Assembly (NCBI RefSeq): GCF_001721045.1 | Contig: NZ_MDER01000064.1 | Span: 1-64,000 of the forward strand | Direction: 5' to 3' | From: Paenibacillus nuruki | GTDB taxonomy: Bacteria > Bacillota > Bacilli > Paenibacillales > Paenibacillaceae | Length of the DNA: 64,000 bases | In this document: in pieces, positions 8,150 through 17,563 of the stretch | Numbering within the stretch: the stretch's first letter is position 1 | Layout of the letters: each line of letters starts with the position of its first letter | Notes under the pieces: model-generated | What the model saw: only the letters and a program-made list of their open reading frames with translations | The model's database searches: none | Told to the model about the DNA's origin: nothing | Translations under genes and position numbers: made by a program

Positions 8150-10099
8150 CTATGATTTGAATCGTTGTTGCTTCTTCTGTTCCACTGCATCACTTGCTTC
8201 GACAACCTTCTCTTCCAACCACCCTGCGAATCCCTCAACCTTGCTATAACTCAAAAACAACCAGTCCATCGCTCTCGTCATCCCGATATAAAATAACGAC
8301 ACTTCTCGCTCTGGATGTTCTTCTAGCTTGAAGGGCATACTATCAATATTGACGATAAATACTGCTTTGAAGTCCAGCCCTTTGGAGCTGTCGAGTGTGG
8401 ATAGCTTCACGGCTTCTTGTTGGCGTTCGAATTGTCTTTTGGCGGCTGTATTTTCGGTGAACCAGTTGTAGGGAATCCCATACTTGGATAGTTCTTTTTG
8501 CAATACATCTATATAAGAGTACGAATAGCGCTTTTGTACCCGATACAGGACAGCCATTTCGGCGTAAGGTACTTTTTTCTGCTCATGTAGTATCTTCATC
8601 TGCTGTGCCACCCATGAGACTTCTTCTGCAAAAGAAGCACAGTGTTTGATCTGTGGCTCTCTTCCTTTGCGCTTGGTACTTTGCGGTGGGATAATCTCTA
8701 CCCCTTCTATACTTGTGCCTTCTTTGACCTTTTCCCCTAAGCTCGAATGGGTACGATAGAAGTCCCATGCGAAGTTGACGATCTGAGCCGTATTGCGGTA
8801 GTTGATACTGAGAATCTTGGAGCGTCCACGGAAGTCCAGTCCGGTGTTCTGGCTCAGGCTGGTTTTGCGTTTGTAGATATTTTGCGCTTTGTCCTCGACC
8901 AGTAATAGTGATTGCGTCTCCGGGTTAAGCACCTTACTTAGCAATTCTAGCCATGACGGTTCGAAGTCTTGTCCTTCGTCGATCAGGATCGCATCGTATT
9001 GCGGTAAGATGGTTTCGCCTCGATTGATCTTTTCTAAGTAGGGTTCGATCAGCTCGTCTTTGATACGCATGGTGCTCCATAGCCATTCATGGAAAGTGGC
9101 GATCTGTAGGTTAGATGGCTTTTCTATAGAAGGTGTAGAAGATGGATTCTCCTGACTGTTGGCAAAATCGAACAAATCTTCTGGCTCTTCAAGCATCCGA
9201 TGGATCTGGCTACGAATCACGCGGGATAATGGAATCCCATAGCAGAGAACAAGGATTTTCCAATCAGGATGTTCTTTAATTAGTATTTTCGCTCTAGCAG
9301 CTAAAATTAAGGTTTTACCACTTCCTGCCACACCACGAATTAAGCGGTTCTTATCCCCTAATTGTCTGGCAAGTGATTCCTGATGCAAGTCCATCGCTTG
9401 TATATTATGAAGCGATAGTAATAATTGATCTTGGTAGTACACCGGTTCACGGTACTGTGCACTAATTCGCACTTCCGGGAATAGATGATAACGAATCGCT
9501 TGGATATCTTCGTCTGTGAGCATCTGATTCATATGAAAAGGCGTATCGAACATATGGGTAATCCGCTCTAATAAATGATCTGCGGTGCAATTGGCATCTT
9601 CAAGGTCTATTTCTTCTCGTGTCAGCATATATCTAGGATCGATCACTCGATGCAGACTGTGCTTCACGATATGCGTCTGCTTAAGACGGGTAAAGACAAC
9701 TCCATGTCCATAGCGGAACTTGAGATTATTTGCATAGACTCCACTTTGTTGAGTTAGATTCTGATCTTTTTTGAGCTTATTGTTAATGCGAAAAGCATAA
9801 TCTCTTGCTTGAAGCAGTGGGTTCTTGACCGTTTCCACTGATCCTGTTCCTTTTTGAGTATGTAGCTGCCATTCATGAGTATTGAGTTCGTAGAGAGTAT
9901 TTTCGGTATAGTCTTTGACTTCGAGTACAAGTAGTCCTAGATCGGGTCCGATAATCACATAATCCGGTCGTCTGCCACCGATCTCTGGTTCGTAGTAGAC
10001 AATATAATCGTCTGGAAGATGTTCTTTGAGGGTCTGGAAAAGAAGGCGTTCGCCTGCGGTTGCTTTTCTAGGAATAGTTTCTGGAATCGTATACGCCAT
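8150..10099 (-). CDS. NERD-nuclease / superfamily 1 (UvrD/Rep-type) helicase
   Basis: The 649-residue protein has two parts. Residues about 12-130 form a NERD domain with the nuclease residues Asp46 (RRPDYVII), Glu60 and Lys62 (LVLEVKDY). Residues about 230-640 are a UvrD/PcrA-like helicase with Walker A GVAGSGKT (256-263), Walker B LIDEGQD (372-378), a YRVQKR-like motif and the late FYIGMTRAM motif. NERD helicases are thought to act on DNA and often sit in defence regions. AAGGAG precedes the ATG. The gene starts a minus-strand unit with the Mrr-like nuclease. Its composition is closer to the host than the AT-rich flanking genes. Confidence 0.88.
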   Translation of the reverse strand: MAYTIPETIPRKATAGERLLFQTLKEHLPDDYIVYYEPEIGGRRPDYVIIGPDLGLLVLEVKDYTENTLYELNTHEWQLHTQKGTGSVETVKNPLLQARDYAFRINNKLKKDQNLTQQSGVYANNLKFRYGHGVVFTRLKQTHIVKHSLHRVIDPRYMLTREEIDLEDANCTADHLLERITHMFDTPFHMNQMLTDEDIQAIRYHLFPEVRISAQYREPVYYQDQLLLSLHNIQAMDLHQESLARQLGDKNRLIRGVAGSGKTLILAARAKILIKEHPDWKILVLCYGIPLSRVIRSQIHRMLEEPEDLFDFANSQENPSSTPSIEKPSNLQIATFHEWLWSTMRIKDELIEPYLEKINRGETILPQYDAILIDEGQDFEPSWLELLSKVLNPETQSLLLVEDKAQNIYKRKTSLSQNTGLDFRGRSKILSINYRNTAQIVNFAWDFYRTHSSLGEKVKEGTSIEGVEIIPPQSTKRKGREPQIKHCASFAEEVSWVAQQMKILHEQKKVPYAEMAVLYRVQKRYSYSYIDVLQKELSKYGIPYNWFTENTAAKRQFERQQEAVKLSTLDSSKGLDFKAVFIVNIDSMPFKLEEHPEREVSLFYIGMTRAMDWLFLSYSKVEGFAGWLEEKVVEASDAVEQKKQQRFKS

Positions 10100-10442
10100 A
10101 GATGTATTCTCCTTAGTGCAGGCAGAAGATATAGATAGAGTCCAGTTCTTCTGGAAATCTGCGATGAATTTACTTCAAATTAAAACCTTTAAATTTTTAG
10201 GTCTTAAGTTGGGAGCTTATTTACCTACATCATACTTTGTTTGGACGATATTGGAAATACTTTTTTTCAAAATAATGGTTCAACTCCAAAAAAGAAGGAC
10301 ATCCCCCATATGAGTCTGGAAATGTCCTCTTCATGCAAATCATGATGGCTGAATCCCTAGCAGGTATGCTCATTTTATTAAATATTTCATTTCAATCTTC
10401 TATAAATTTTTTACTTTAATTGTAATATTTAATAATCAAATA
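10100..10442. other. Divergent intergenic region
   Basis: This region separates the NERD-helicase gene (minus) from the first chemotaxis receptor (plus). It contains an imperfect inverted repeat around 10284-10334 (GAAGGACAT with ATGTCCTCTTC) that could be a weak terminator. No gene was seen; plus-strand frames here are accidental. Confidence 0.4.
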
Positions 10443-10469
10443 TAAACAAACAGCGAAATTTGTCGATAT
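10443..10469 (+). promoter_or_regulatory. Sigma-D (flagellar) promoter of first MCP gene
   Basis: TAAA (10443-10446), then exactly 15 bases, then GTCGATAT (10462-10469), one mismatch from the Bacillus sigma-D consensus TAAA-N15-GCCGATAT. The start codon is 43 bases further. The same element with identical spacing precedes the second receptor. Confidence 0.85.
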
Positions 10470-10512
10470 AGATATTACATTATATGTTTAAACAATCATA
10501 GGGAGTGGAATT

Positions 10513-12213
10513 ATGCGTATTAGTATTCAGACTAAATTATTACTTGGATTTCTAAGTGTTATTTTATTATTAGTTTTAGTTAGTATCCTATCTTTATGGA
10601 GTATGAAAACGATGGGAGATCAGACCAAAGCGATTGATAACAAATGGATGCCAAGTGTTACTTTGCTAGGCACGATGAATGGAGATGTATCTGATGTAGA
10701 ACGTTTGGTTCTGAATATGGTGATTGAAACGGATCCTACTGAACTGACTGCAATCAAAACAAGTTACGAGGAATTATTGAAAAAGATCGAAATCGAACGT
10801 AAAGAATATCAGGCATTGATTCAATCTGAAGATGAGAAGAAATTGTATGAACAATTTTCTACTAATTATGATAGTTATCTAACAACACTACCTGCACTTG
10901 TTCAGGCTGCTATGACTAATAATGCGGAACAATCTCAACAATTGCATCGTGCTTCTTATGATGAATGGTCTACAGCCAATAATACCATCTTTCAATTAAT
11001 CACTTTAGATAATACGCAAGCCGCTTTGATCACAGCCGAGTCTGTCGATACAGCTGCAACATCAAGCAGAAACATTATTATTTTGAGTATTCTAGCGGTT
11101 CTGATTGGTATCGCTATCGCTTACTTGATTGCTCGCTCGATTTCTCGCCCTGTCAAACAAATCCAGCAAGCAGCAGAACGTATCTCTGGTGGTGATCTTA
11201 CAGGAGAAGCGATTGTTATTCGTAACAAAGATGAAGTGGGCTTACTGTCTGTCGCTTTCAACCAAATGGTAGCTAATCTACGTGGCTTGATTGAATCAGT
11301 AGCCGCAACTTCTGAGATCGTTGCCGCTTCATCCGAGCAATTAACAGCCAGCAGTGAGCAAAATAAACAAGCTTCTGAACAGATCGCTGAAACCGTACAA
11401 GAAAATGCAAATGGTGCTGCCAAACAAGTCGATATTGCAACGAAGTCTTCACAAGCAATGCAAGAAATGGCAATCGGTGTAGAGCAGATTGCAGTTCGCG
11501 CACAGACGGTATCGAGTTCTGCTACCAATGCAGCAAGTAAATCATCTAATGGTAACAAAGCGATTCAACAAGCTGTTACACAGATGGATTCTATTCAGAC
11601 TTCCCTCCATTCTCTCGGAACTGTAGTCAAAGAGTTGGGTAATCGTTCAGAAGAAATTGGGAATATTACTAAAGTCATCACTGGTATTGCGACACAGACC
11701 AATCTTCTTGCTCTGAATGCTTCGATTGAAGCGGCTCGTGCAGGTGAAGCTGGTCGCGGATTCGCAGTCGTCGCAGAAGAAGTTGGCAAACTAGCAGAAC
11801 AATCTTCTCAATCGGCGAAGCAAATTATTGAACTGGTTACTTTTATTCAAAAAGACACGACAGAAGCGATCCATGCTGTTGAATTGAATAATCGAGAATT
11901 TGATAAAGGTCTTGCTTCAGTATCTATCGCTGGTGAAGCATTCGAAGATATCTTACAAGCGGTCAATCAAGTGGCTGGAGATATTGAAGAAGTATCGGCT
12001 GGTGCTGAACAACTATCTGCAAGCACAACAGAGATTGTTGAATACTCTAGACAGATCACTCATATTGCTGAAGAAGCTTCTGAAGGTATGCTTAGTGTAT
12101 CTGCCGCGACTCAAGAACAGTTAGCATCAATGGAAGAAATCACTACCTCTTCTTCTTCGCTAGCACAGACAGCAGAACAACTTCACGCAGAAGTGAGTGA
12201 ATTCAAAGTATAA
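10513..12213 (+). CDS. Methyl-accepting chemotaxis protein (4HB sensor)
   Basis: The 566-residue transmembrane receptor has TM1 at about 8-30, an extracytoplasmic four-helix-bundle sensor (about 35-185), TM2 at about 187-207, a HAMP linker (about 208-260) and a long cytoplasmic signalling coiled coil. The conserved tip reads [20 protein letters not shown]. Methylation-region Gln/Glu pairs are present on both arms. It signals ligand binding through CheA/CheW to the flagella. GGGAGTG lies just before the ATG. The sigma-D promoter ties expression to the motility regulon. A second receptor at 14250 is nearly identical in the signalling half and similar in the sensor half, so the two arose by duplication. 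Confidence 0.95.
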   Translation: MRISIQTKLLLGFLSVILLLVLVSILSLWSMKTMGDQTKAIDNKWMPSVTLLGTMNGDVSDVERLVLNMVIETDPTELTAIKTSYEELLKKIEIERKEYQALIQSEDEKKLYEQFSTNYDSYLTTLPALVQAAMTNNAEQSQQLHRASYDEWSTANNTIFQLITLDNTQAALITAESVDTAATSSRNIIILSILAVLIGIAIAYLIARSISRPVKQIQQAAERISGGDLTGEAIVIRNKDEVGLLSVAFNQMVANLRGLIESVAATSEIVAASSEQLTASSEQNKQASEQIAETVQENANGAAKQVDIATKSSQAMQEMAIGVEQIAVRAQTVSSSATNAASKSSNGNKAIQQAVTQMDSIQTSLHSLGTVVKELGNRSEEIGNITKVITGIATQTNLLALNASIEAARAGEAGRGFAVVAEEVGKLAEQSSQSAKQIIELVTFIQKDTTEAIHAVELNNREFDKGLASVSIAGEAFEDILQAVNQVAGDIEEVSAGAEQLSASTTEIVEYSRQITHIAEEASEGMLSVSAATQEQLASMEEITTSSSSLAQTAEQLHAEVSEFKV

Positions 12214-12243
12214 TCATTTATTGACACTCTTTAATGATAAAAC

Positions 12244-12300
12244 AATACCCCTTATCTTGTATGATCAGAAGATCGTTTATGCAGGATAAGGGGTATTTTA
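12244..12300 (+). terminator. Terminator after first MCP
   Basis: AATACCCCTTATC (12244-12256) pairs with GATAAGGGGTATT (12285-12297), with a 28-base loop and a short T run. It could also serve the converging DUF1836 gene. Confidence 0.8.
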
Positions 12301-12322
12301 GTTGTCTATATGCCTAATCGTT

Positions 12323-12928
12323 TTATATTTTGATCTTTTTACTTTTCTTCCCTTTATCATCCAAAGTCGAAAGTTTGCCTTCTGCTCGTTCCATCTCAAT
12401 AATCTTTTCTGCTAAAATTTTGCTAGAGTTCGCCAATACCGCCATTTTGAGCGAAAGATTGCTGAGCATTTCTTGCTCTGTTGCTGCCGTCTGTCCCAAT
12501 AGTTCGCTTTCGGCTTTGGCTTGTGCCATCGTATAGACCGAAGCTTGTTCTTGCTCAATCGCAAAGTGATCATAGACCTCGGCAAATGTTTTGGTCTGTA
12601 ATTGAAACTCGATAATCCCTTGCACTACAGCCAAAGGCAAGACTGGCTTAAGTGTACAGAGCATCATTAGATAAGCAATATGGGTACGGGAATAACGCTT
12701 TTTGATAGTAGGCGGAATAATCCCTTGTTTGACATAATTATTAATCATCGAAGGTGAGATCAACTTGCCTGCACTATCTCCTGGGAACTTGTGAAAATGC
12801 TTTTCCAGTAAGGCAATCACTTGATCCATATACAACTCTATATCTGGAATCTGCTCCCACCGAGGAAATGTATATGCTACTTTCTCTTTGCCCCATGCTT
12901 CTAATTCTTGAGCAAGTTTGTCTTCCAT
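12323..12928 (-). CDS. DUF1836 family protein
   Basis: The 201-residue soluble protein has a central helix-turn-helix-like region, ISPSMINNYVKQGIIPP (about 78-94), characteristic of DUF1836 and resembling MerR recognition helices. The C-terminus is helical with a lysine-rich tail (KGKKSKKIKI). AAGGAGG precedes the ATG. DUF1836 genes are often neighbours of a degV gene, as here, where the two are transcribed divergently from a 180-base intergenic region. A regulatory role over the DegV gene is plausible, but is inferred only from this arrangement and the HTH-like motif. Confidence 0.85.
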   Translation of the reverse strand: MEDKLAQELEAWGKEKVAYTFPRWEQIPDIELYMDQVIALLEKHFHKFPGDSAGKLISPSMINNYVKQGIIPPTIKKRYSRTHIAYLMMLCTLKPVLPLAVVQGIIEFQLQTKTFAEVYDHFAIEQEQASVYTMAQAKAESELLGQTAATEQEMLSNLSLKMAVLANSSKILAEKIIEMERAEGKLSTLDDKGKKSKKIKI

Positions 12929-13110
12929 ATGTAATCCTCCTTGAGCTGAATAAATATTGTAGGTTGTATAGTACGAAGTTTGTGTTTATATCTCTATATG
13001 GTTATAATAACTATATCACAAAGTTATTAGTTTTATATGTTAAAATTTTAATAATCTTAATATAGCCTTTCTACTATATTATATCCCTGTGTACAGAAAG
13101 AGTGGTTTGA

Positions 13111-13947
13111 ATGAAATCGATTGCTTGGATAACAGACAGTACAGCTATGATTGATAAAGACTTTGCAGCAGAGAATCATATTTATATTGTACCTCTACGT
13201 CTGATTGTGAACAACGAAGCTTACAAAGAAAATGTAGAAATTACCTCAGAACAGTTCTATGAGAAAATGCGTCAACATGAAAGTGTCAGTAGTTCACAAC
13301 CTCCCATTGGCGAGTTTATGGAACTCTATGAATCACTTAAAGGCAAGTATGACGATATTATTGTGATTCATTGTTCTTCTGAATTAAGTGGTACGTATCA
13401 CACTTCTCTACAAGCGGCTGAGATTACCGAAACAGAAGTGATCGGTATTGATTCTAGAGTAGGTGCTTTCCCTTTACGTGAAATGGTCATGCAAGGAATC
13501 AAATGGCAACAACAAGGTGATACTGCCCTGGAGATCAAAGCCAAAATTGATATGATCATCGAAAATATGGACTTCTATCTCATTCCAGCTAGCCTTTCTC
13601 AATTGCATCGTAGTGGACGTGTATCTGGTACTCAACTGGTGATTAGCCAATTGCTACGTATTCATTTATTGCTACGTTTTGTAGAAGGTAAGATTATTGT
13701 AGAAGACAAAATTCGTACATTTAAAAAAGCCAAATTCAAATTAATGGATATATTAAAAAGAGATATCAATGTTGTTAAAAGTGTCTGTATTATGCATGCT
13801 AACAATATTGAAGAAGCATTCCAGATGGAAAAAGAAATTAGTCTTTTTGCTCCTTTCCTCAAAATCGAGATTGCTCCTTTTATTCCAGTTGTAGGTGTTC
13901 ATGCAGGTGAAGGTACGATGGCATTAGCATGGATTCGTCAGAAGTAA
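13111..13947 (+). CDS. DegV family fatty-acid-binding protein
   Basis: The 278-residue protein starts with IAWITDSTAMI, matching the ITDSt strand of DegV proteins, and has the SVSSSQPPIGEF and SSELSGTYHTS loops that bind the fatty-acid carboxylate. The second lobe contains a SGRVSGTQ loop. DegV/FakB proteins present fatty acids to the kinase FakA for phosphorylation and membrane incorporation; no fakA-like kinase is near. A ribosome site GAAAGAGTGG lies close to the ATG. It is divergent from DUF1836 and followed by a clear terminator, so it is monocistronic. Confidence 0.92.
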   Translation: MKSIAWITDSTAMIDKDFAAENHIYIVPLRLIVNNEAYKENVEITSEQFYEKMRQHESVSSSQPPIGEFMELYESLKGKYDDIIVIHCSSELSGTYHTSLQAAEITETEVIGIDSRVGAFPLREMVMQGIKWQQQGDTALEIKAKIDMIIENMDFYLIPASLSQLHRSGRVSGTQLVISQLLRIHLLLRFVEGKIIVEDKIRTFKKAKFKLMDILKRDINVVKSVCIMHANNIEEAFQMEKEISLFAPFLKIEIAPFIPVVGVHAGEGTMALAWIRQK

Positions 13948-14005
13948 TTGTTTGGTACACCGCTTTAAATTTATCGTACAAAATGAAATATCAATAGCCT
14001 AATCG

Positions 14006-14047
14006 AAAGCAATTTATAGGTAACCACTATAGATTGCTTTTTTTGTT
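14006..14047 (+). terminator. Terminator after DegV gene
   Basis: AAAGCAATTTATAG (14006-14019) pairs with CTATAGATTGCTTT (14027-14040) with one mismatch, and is followed by TTTTTG. Confidence 0.85.
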
Positions 14048-14177
14048 GTGGGCTACTCGCTTACATTGTGAGTAATAGTACATCCCTAAAAATAAAGAAT
14101 AGATATATTAATATGTAAGCATTTACAAATACAAACCTACGAACTACGCCCTTAGTACTAATATTTCCAAAAAAAAC

Positions 14178-14204
14178 TAAATTATAAAAATATTTTGTCG
14201 ATAT
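14178..14204 (+). promoter_or_regulatory. Sigma-D (flagellar) promoter of second MCP gene
   Basis: TAAA (14178-14181), 15 bases, GTCGATAT (14197-14204), with the same -10 element as at 10462. It lies 45 bases before the start codon. Confidence 0.85.
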
Positions 14205-14249
14205 AGATAAAGTTAAGAACGTTACCATTACATATTGGGGGATCATATT

Positions 14250-15983
14250 ATGAAACAATTACGTATAGGCAAAGTTGGCAGAATCAAAATGAGTATACAA
14301 ACCAAGCTATTAACTGGGTTTTTGAGTGTAATCTTGTTGTTAGTTATTGTTAGCTTACTTGCTCTAACAAGTACCAGAACGATGGGGAATCAAGCAACAG
14401 ATATCAATACCAAATGGATGCCGAGTGTGACTTTGTTGGGTACACTTAATGGAGATATATCTGATTTAGAGCGTCTACTGATCAATATTATTATCGAAGA
14501 TAATGCAGATGAAGTAACTAAATTAAATCAAGACTATACTGCATTATTAACCAAAATCCAAACGGAACGTACAGCTTATGAAAAATTGATTCAAAGTGAT
14601 GATGAGCAGCGATTGTATGAACGCTTCTCTACTCAGTACGAAGCTTATGTCAAAGTTTCTCCTAATGTATTAAATGCAGGTCTGAATGATGAACTGGATA
14701 AAGCGATCTTGTTACACCGTAATGCATACGCTTTCTGGTATAATGCGAACTCAACGATTGCTGAATTGGTCGCTTATGATAACAAGCAAGCAACGCAACT
14801 TACTAATGAATCTGTAGATATCTCTCGGACAGCAAGCTTTAATATTATTGTCCTGAGTGTAATCGCTGTTATTGTTGCTTTTGTTATTGCTTTCCTTATT
14901 GCGCGCTCGATCTCCAAACCTGCCAAATCATTGCAACAAGCGGCTGAACAGATCGCTGCTGGTGATCTGACAGGTGCTGACCTTATCATCAAAAATAAAG
15001 ATGAGATCGGTTCACTTGCTGTTTCCTTTAATCTAATGAAGCAAAATCTACGTCAGGTGATCGAATCGGTCGCTTCTACGTCCGAGTTGGTAGCGGCTTC
15101 GTCTGAACAACTAACAGCAAGTAGTGAACAGAACAAACAAGCAGCTGAACAAATCGCTGAAACAGTACAGGAAAATGCGATCGGAACCGCCAAACAAGTC
15201 GATATTGCAACAAAATCTTCTCAAGCGATGCAAGAAATGGCAATTGGAGTTGAACAAATCGCTGTTCGTGCACAGACGGTATCCAGTTCTGCGGTAGATG
15301 CAGCAAGTAAGTCTTCCGATGGTAATCAGGCGATTCAGCAAGCGGTTGCCCAAATGGATTCGATCCAACAATCTCTTCATTCTTTGGGATCTGTCGTGAA
15401 AGAGTTAGGTAATCGTTCACAAGAAATCGGTAATATTACCAAAGTGATCACTGGGATCTCTTCACAGACCAATCTACTCGCTCTGAATGCTTCGATTGAA
15501 GCGGCTCGTGCAGGTGAAGCAGGTCGTGGATTTGCAGTCGTAGCTGATGAAGTCGGTAAGCTTGCTGAACAATCTTCTCAATCGGCGAAGCAAATTATAG
15601 AACTGGTTTCGTTTATCCAGAAAGATACATTAAATGCGATTGAAGCTGTTGAATTGAACAATCGTGAATTTGATAAAGGGATGGCTTCGGTTGCAGTTGC
15701 AGGTACAGCATTCCAGGATATTTTACAAGCTGTTAATCAAGTTGCAAGTGATATTGAAGAAGTATCTGCCGGTGCTGAAGAAATGTCTGCTAGCACAACA
15801 GAGATTGTCGAGTATTCTAGACAGATTTCTCATATTGCTCAAGAGTCTGCTGAAGGTATGCTTAGTGTATCCGCTGCGACACAAGAGCAATTAGCATCGA
15901 TGGAAGAAATCAATGCTTCTTCGTCTTCTCTAGCCGAGACCGCAGAACAACTGCATAGTGAAATGAACGAATTCAAAATTTAA
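14250..15983 (+). CDS. Methyl-accepting chemotaxis protein (4HB sensor), paralogue
   Basis: The 577-residue receptor has the same layout as its neighbour: a short basic cytoplasmic start, TM1 (about 20-42), a four-helix-bundle sensor, TM2 (about 197-218), HAMP, and a signalling coiled coil with the [20 protein letters not shown] tip. The ATG at 14250 is preferred because GGGGGA lies 7 bases upstream; a TTG at 14235 sits upstream of that site. The N-terminal extension [11 protein letters not shown] is absent in the paralogue. The sensor halves share the [11 protein letters not shown] motif but differ elsewhere, which suggests different ligands with conserved output. Confidence 0.95.
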   Translation: MKQLRIGKVGRIKMSIQTKLLTGFLSVILLLVIVSLLALTSTRTMGNQATDINTKWMPSVTLLGTLNGDISDLERLLINIIIEDNADEVTKLNQDYTALLTKIQTERTAYEKLIQSDDEQRLYERFSTQYEAYVKVSPNVLNAGLNDELDKAILLHRNAYAFWYNANSTIAELVAYDNKQATQLTNESVDISRTASFNIIVLSVIAVIVAFVIAFLIARSISKPAKSLQQAAEQIAAGDLTGADLIIKNKDEIGSLAVSFNLMKQNLRQVIESVASTSELVAASSEQLTASSEQNKQAAEQIAETVQENAIGTAKQVDIATKSSQAMQEMAIGVEQIAVRAQTVSSSAVDAASKSSDGNQAIQQAVAQMDSIQQSLHSLGSVVKELGNRSQEIGNITKVITGISSQTNLLALNASIEAARAGEAGRGFAVVADEVGKLAEQSSQSAKQIIELVSFIQKDTLNAIEAVELNNREFDKGMASVAVAGTAFQDILQAVNQVASDIEEVSAGAEEMSASTTEIVEYSRQISHIAQESAEGMLSVSAATQEQLASMEEINASSSSLAETAEQLHSEMNEFKI

Positions 15984-16322
15984 TACAGATCCGTATCGGC
16001 AACCTCTATGCTTACTATAAAATAGATATTAAAACCTATAGATCAAACAGCCCTAATTCTCTAAAATGAAAAGGATTGCTTTTCAAAAGAGATTAGGGCT
16101 GTTGTCGGTCTGCTTGTAATGCTTCTTAGTAGTAAGATAGAATAAAGAGAGATTTTCCTTCTGACTTCTCGTAGAACCGTAACAAAAGTAGATTTACCAC
16201 CGATATATACAATAAGTACTTAGAAGAAGTAGACATAAAAAGATACAAATGCATCCTACACTCAGTCTTTATAATAATTAAGCAACTTTGTAAATCATTC
16301 TGAATCAGGAGGAATAGTCATT
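15984..16322. other. Intergenic region with long inverted repeat
   Basis: AGCCCTAATTCTCT (16049-16062) pairs with AGAGATTAGGGCT (16088-16100) and could end the MCP transcript, although no T run follows. Bases 16110-16310 hold no recognisable gene; the promoter of the DUF4179-like gene should lie there, but I could not settle a -35/-10 pair. Confidence 0.5.
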
Positions 16323-17429
16323 ATGAGTACATCCAAACAAGAACATTCTAAATCATCTAGTACTCCATTACATACACAGACACCTTCTGTATCGGAAATG
16401 TCTCATACCCCTACTCCAACAGATGAAGAAGCTCTATTCGAAGCCAAACGCATGCGCTCACGTTTCCCCTGGTTGGATGCTCGATTACTGGTTGTGGTCG
16501 GTTTTACCTCTGTTGTAATGTTGATCTTACTTATTGTGCCTATGCCTACTGAAAGTACCAACACTACTGCCTCTTCTTGGGGCAAATTAGAACCTTTTCA
16601 GCAATATCAATCGGAAGTCATTCAGAACCAAAGCTTAATCTCGGCTATCAAACATAATTATATTCAGTATGTGAATGAAAGCGCTGAGAAAGACGGTTAT
16701 ATTGTCACGGTCAATGCTGTAACAGCCGATGAGAATCAGTTAATCCTTCTGTATACTGCCAAAAGCTTAAATGGGCAAGAAATCTATGGGATGAACAGTG
16801 TCAAATTAAGCAGTATCGCTACTGGAAAATCGTTAGGGCATTCACGCAATAATGGAACACATGATGCCGATCGGGAGAATGTATTCCGTGGCACAACCAC
16901 TATTCGCTTGAAATCTAGAGAACCTTTTCCACAAGAAATTGCAGCCAAATTCCAAATCGCTTCTGTTGATGAAGGTCGACTTAGCGATCCAGTGACCAAT
17001 ACCAGTACAGAAGATATGCATCATTCACCTACCTTACTTATCCACTTCTCATTAGCCAGTCAATTCAAGCGACCTGAGACTGAAATTGTTTATCCGAATC
17101 ATACGATTACTTTAGGAGATCATACTGTTGCTTTAGCCCGTGTAGAAATGTCTCCACTGGAGATGCGTGTACGCTTCACTTCAGATCAGCCTTTCGAGCC
17201 GTACAACACCAGTAGACAATGGGTTGAAGCTACAGGTATCCTTGCTGGCGAAGGCGATCAGGAAGTGCTGTTACGTGCGCTTAATCGCAAAGTCGCTTTC
17301 GATGATCCCAACAGTTATGAATATATTTTCTATAGCAATTTATTAGACCAACCAAAAACATTACAGTTACAAGTCGTAACGCGAGATGCCGATCATGTAG
17401 GAGATCCAACACTAATCCAGATCAAATAA
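16323..17429 (+). CDS. Single-pass membrane protein, DUF4179-like ectodomain
   Basis: The 368-residue protein begins with a Ser/Thr/Pro-rich cytosolic region (1-55), has one membrane span at about 57-78 and an extracellular region of about 290 residues made largely of beta strands, with a DUF4179-type repeat arrangement (for example DGYIVTVNAVTADENQLILLYT). In Bacillota, DUF4179 proteins are often anti-sigma factors or sigma-regulated surface proteins, but no sigma-factor gene is adjacent and no zinc-binding anti-sigma motif is visible at the N-terminus. AGGAGG precedes the ATG. The function is unknown; it may be a surface sensor that lost or never had its sigma partner. Confidence 0.75.
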   Translation: MSTSKQEHSKSSSTPLHTQTPSVSEMSHTPTPTDEEALFEAKRMRSRFPWLDARLLVVVGFTSVVMLILLIVPMPTESTNTTASSWGKLEPFQQYQSEVIQNQSLISAIKHNYIQYVNESAEKDGYIVTVNAVTADENQLILLYTAKSLNGQEIYGMNSVKLSSIATGKSLGHSRNNGTHDADRENVFRGTTTIRLKSREPFPQEIAAKFQIASVDEGRLSDPVTNTSTEDMHHSPTLLIHFSLASQFKRPETEIVYPNHTITLGDHTVALARVEMSPLEMRVRFTSDQPFEPYNTSRQWVEATGILAGEGDQEVLLRALNRKVAFDDPNSYEYIFYSNLLDQPKTLQLQVVTRDADHVGDPTLIQIK

Positions 17430-17483
17430 AGTATCGTTTCACTCTATAATGTCTATTATGAGAATCATGAAATAATACAAATA

Positions 17484-17537
17484 GACGCAATATAACTATC
17501 GGGTTGATATACAGCGATCCGATAGTTATACTGCGTC
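17484..17537. terminator. Long inverted repeat between convergent genes
   Basis: GACGCAATATAACTATCGG pairs with CCGATAGTTATACTGCGTC (one mismatch) around a 16-base loop. It lies between the DUF4179-like gene and the SulP gene, which converge. The T run is weak on both sides. Confidence 0.65.
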
Positions 17538-17563
17538 TACTTTTGGTATCTATTTATGGAATA

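Noticed and set aside
10026-10313. Plus-strand frame of 95 codons at the start of the helicase gene
   Set aside because: Half of it is antisense to the NERD domain and the rest is AT-rich noise; no ribosome site.
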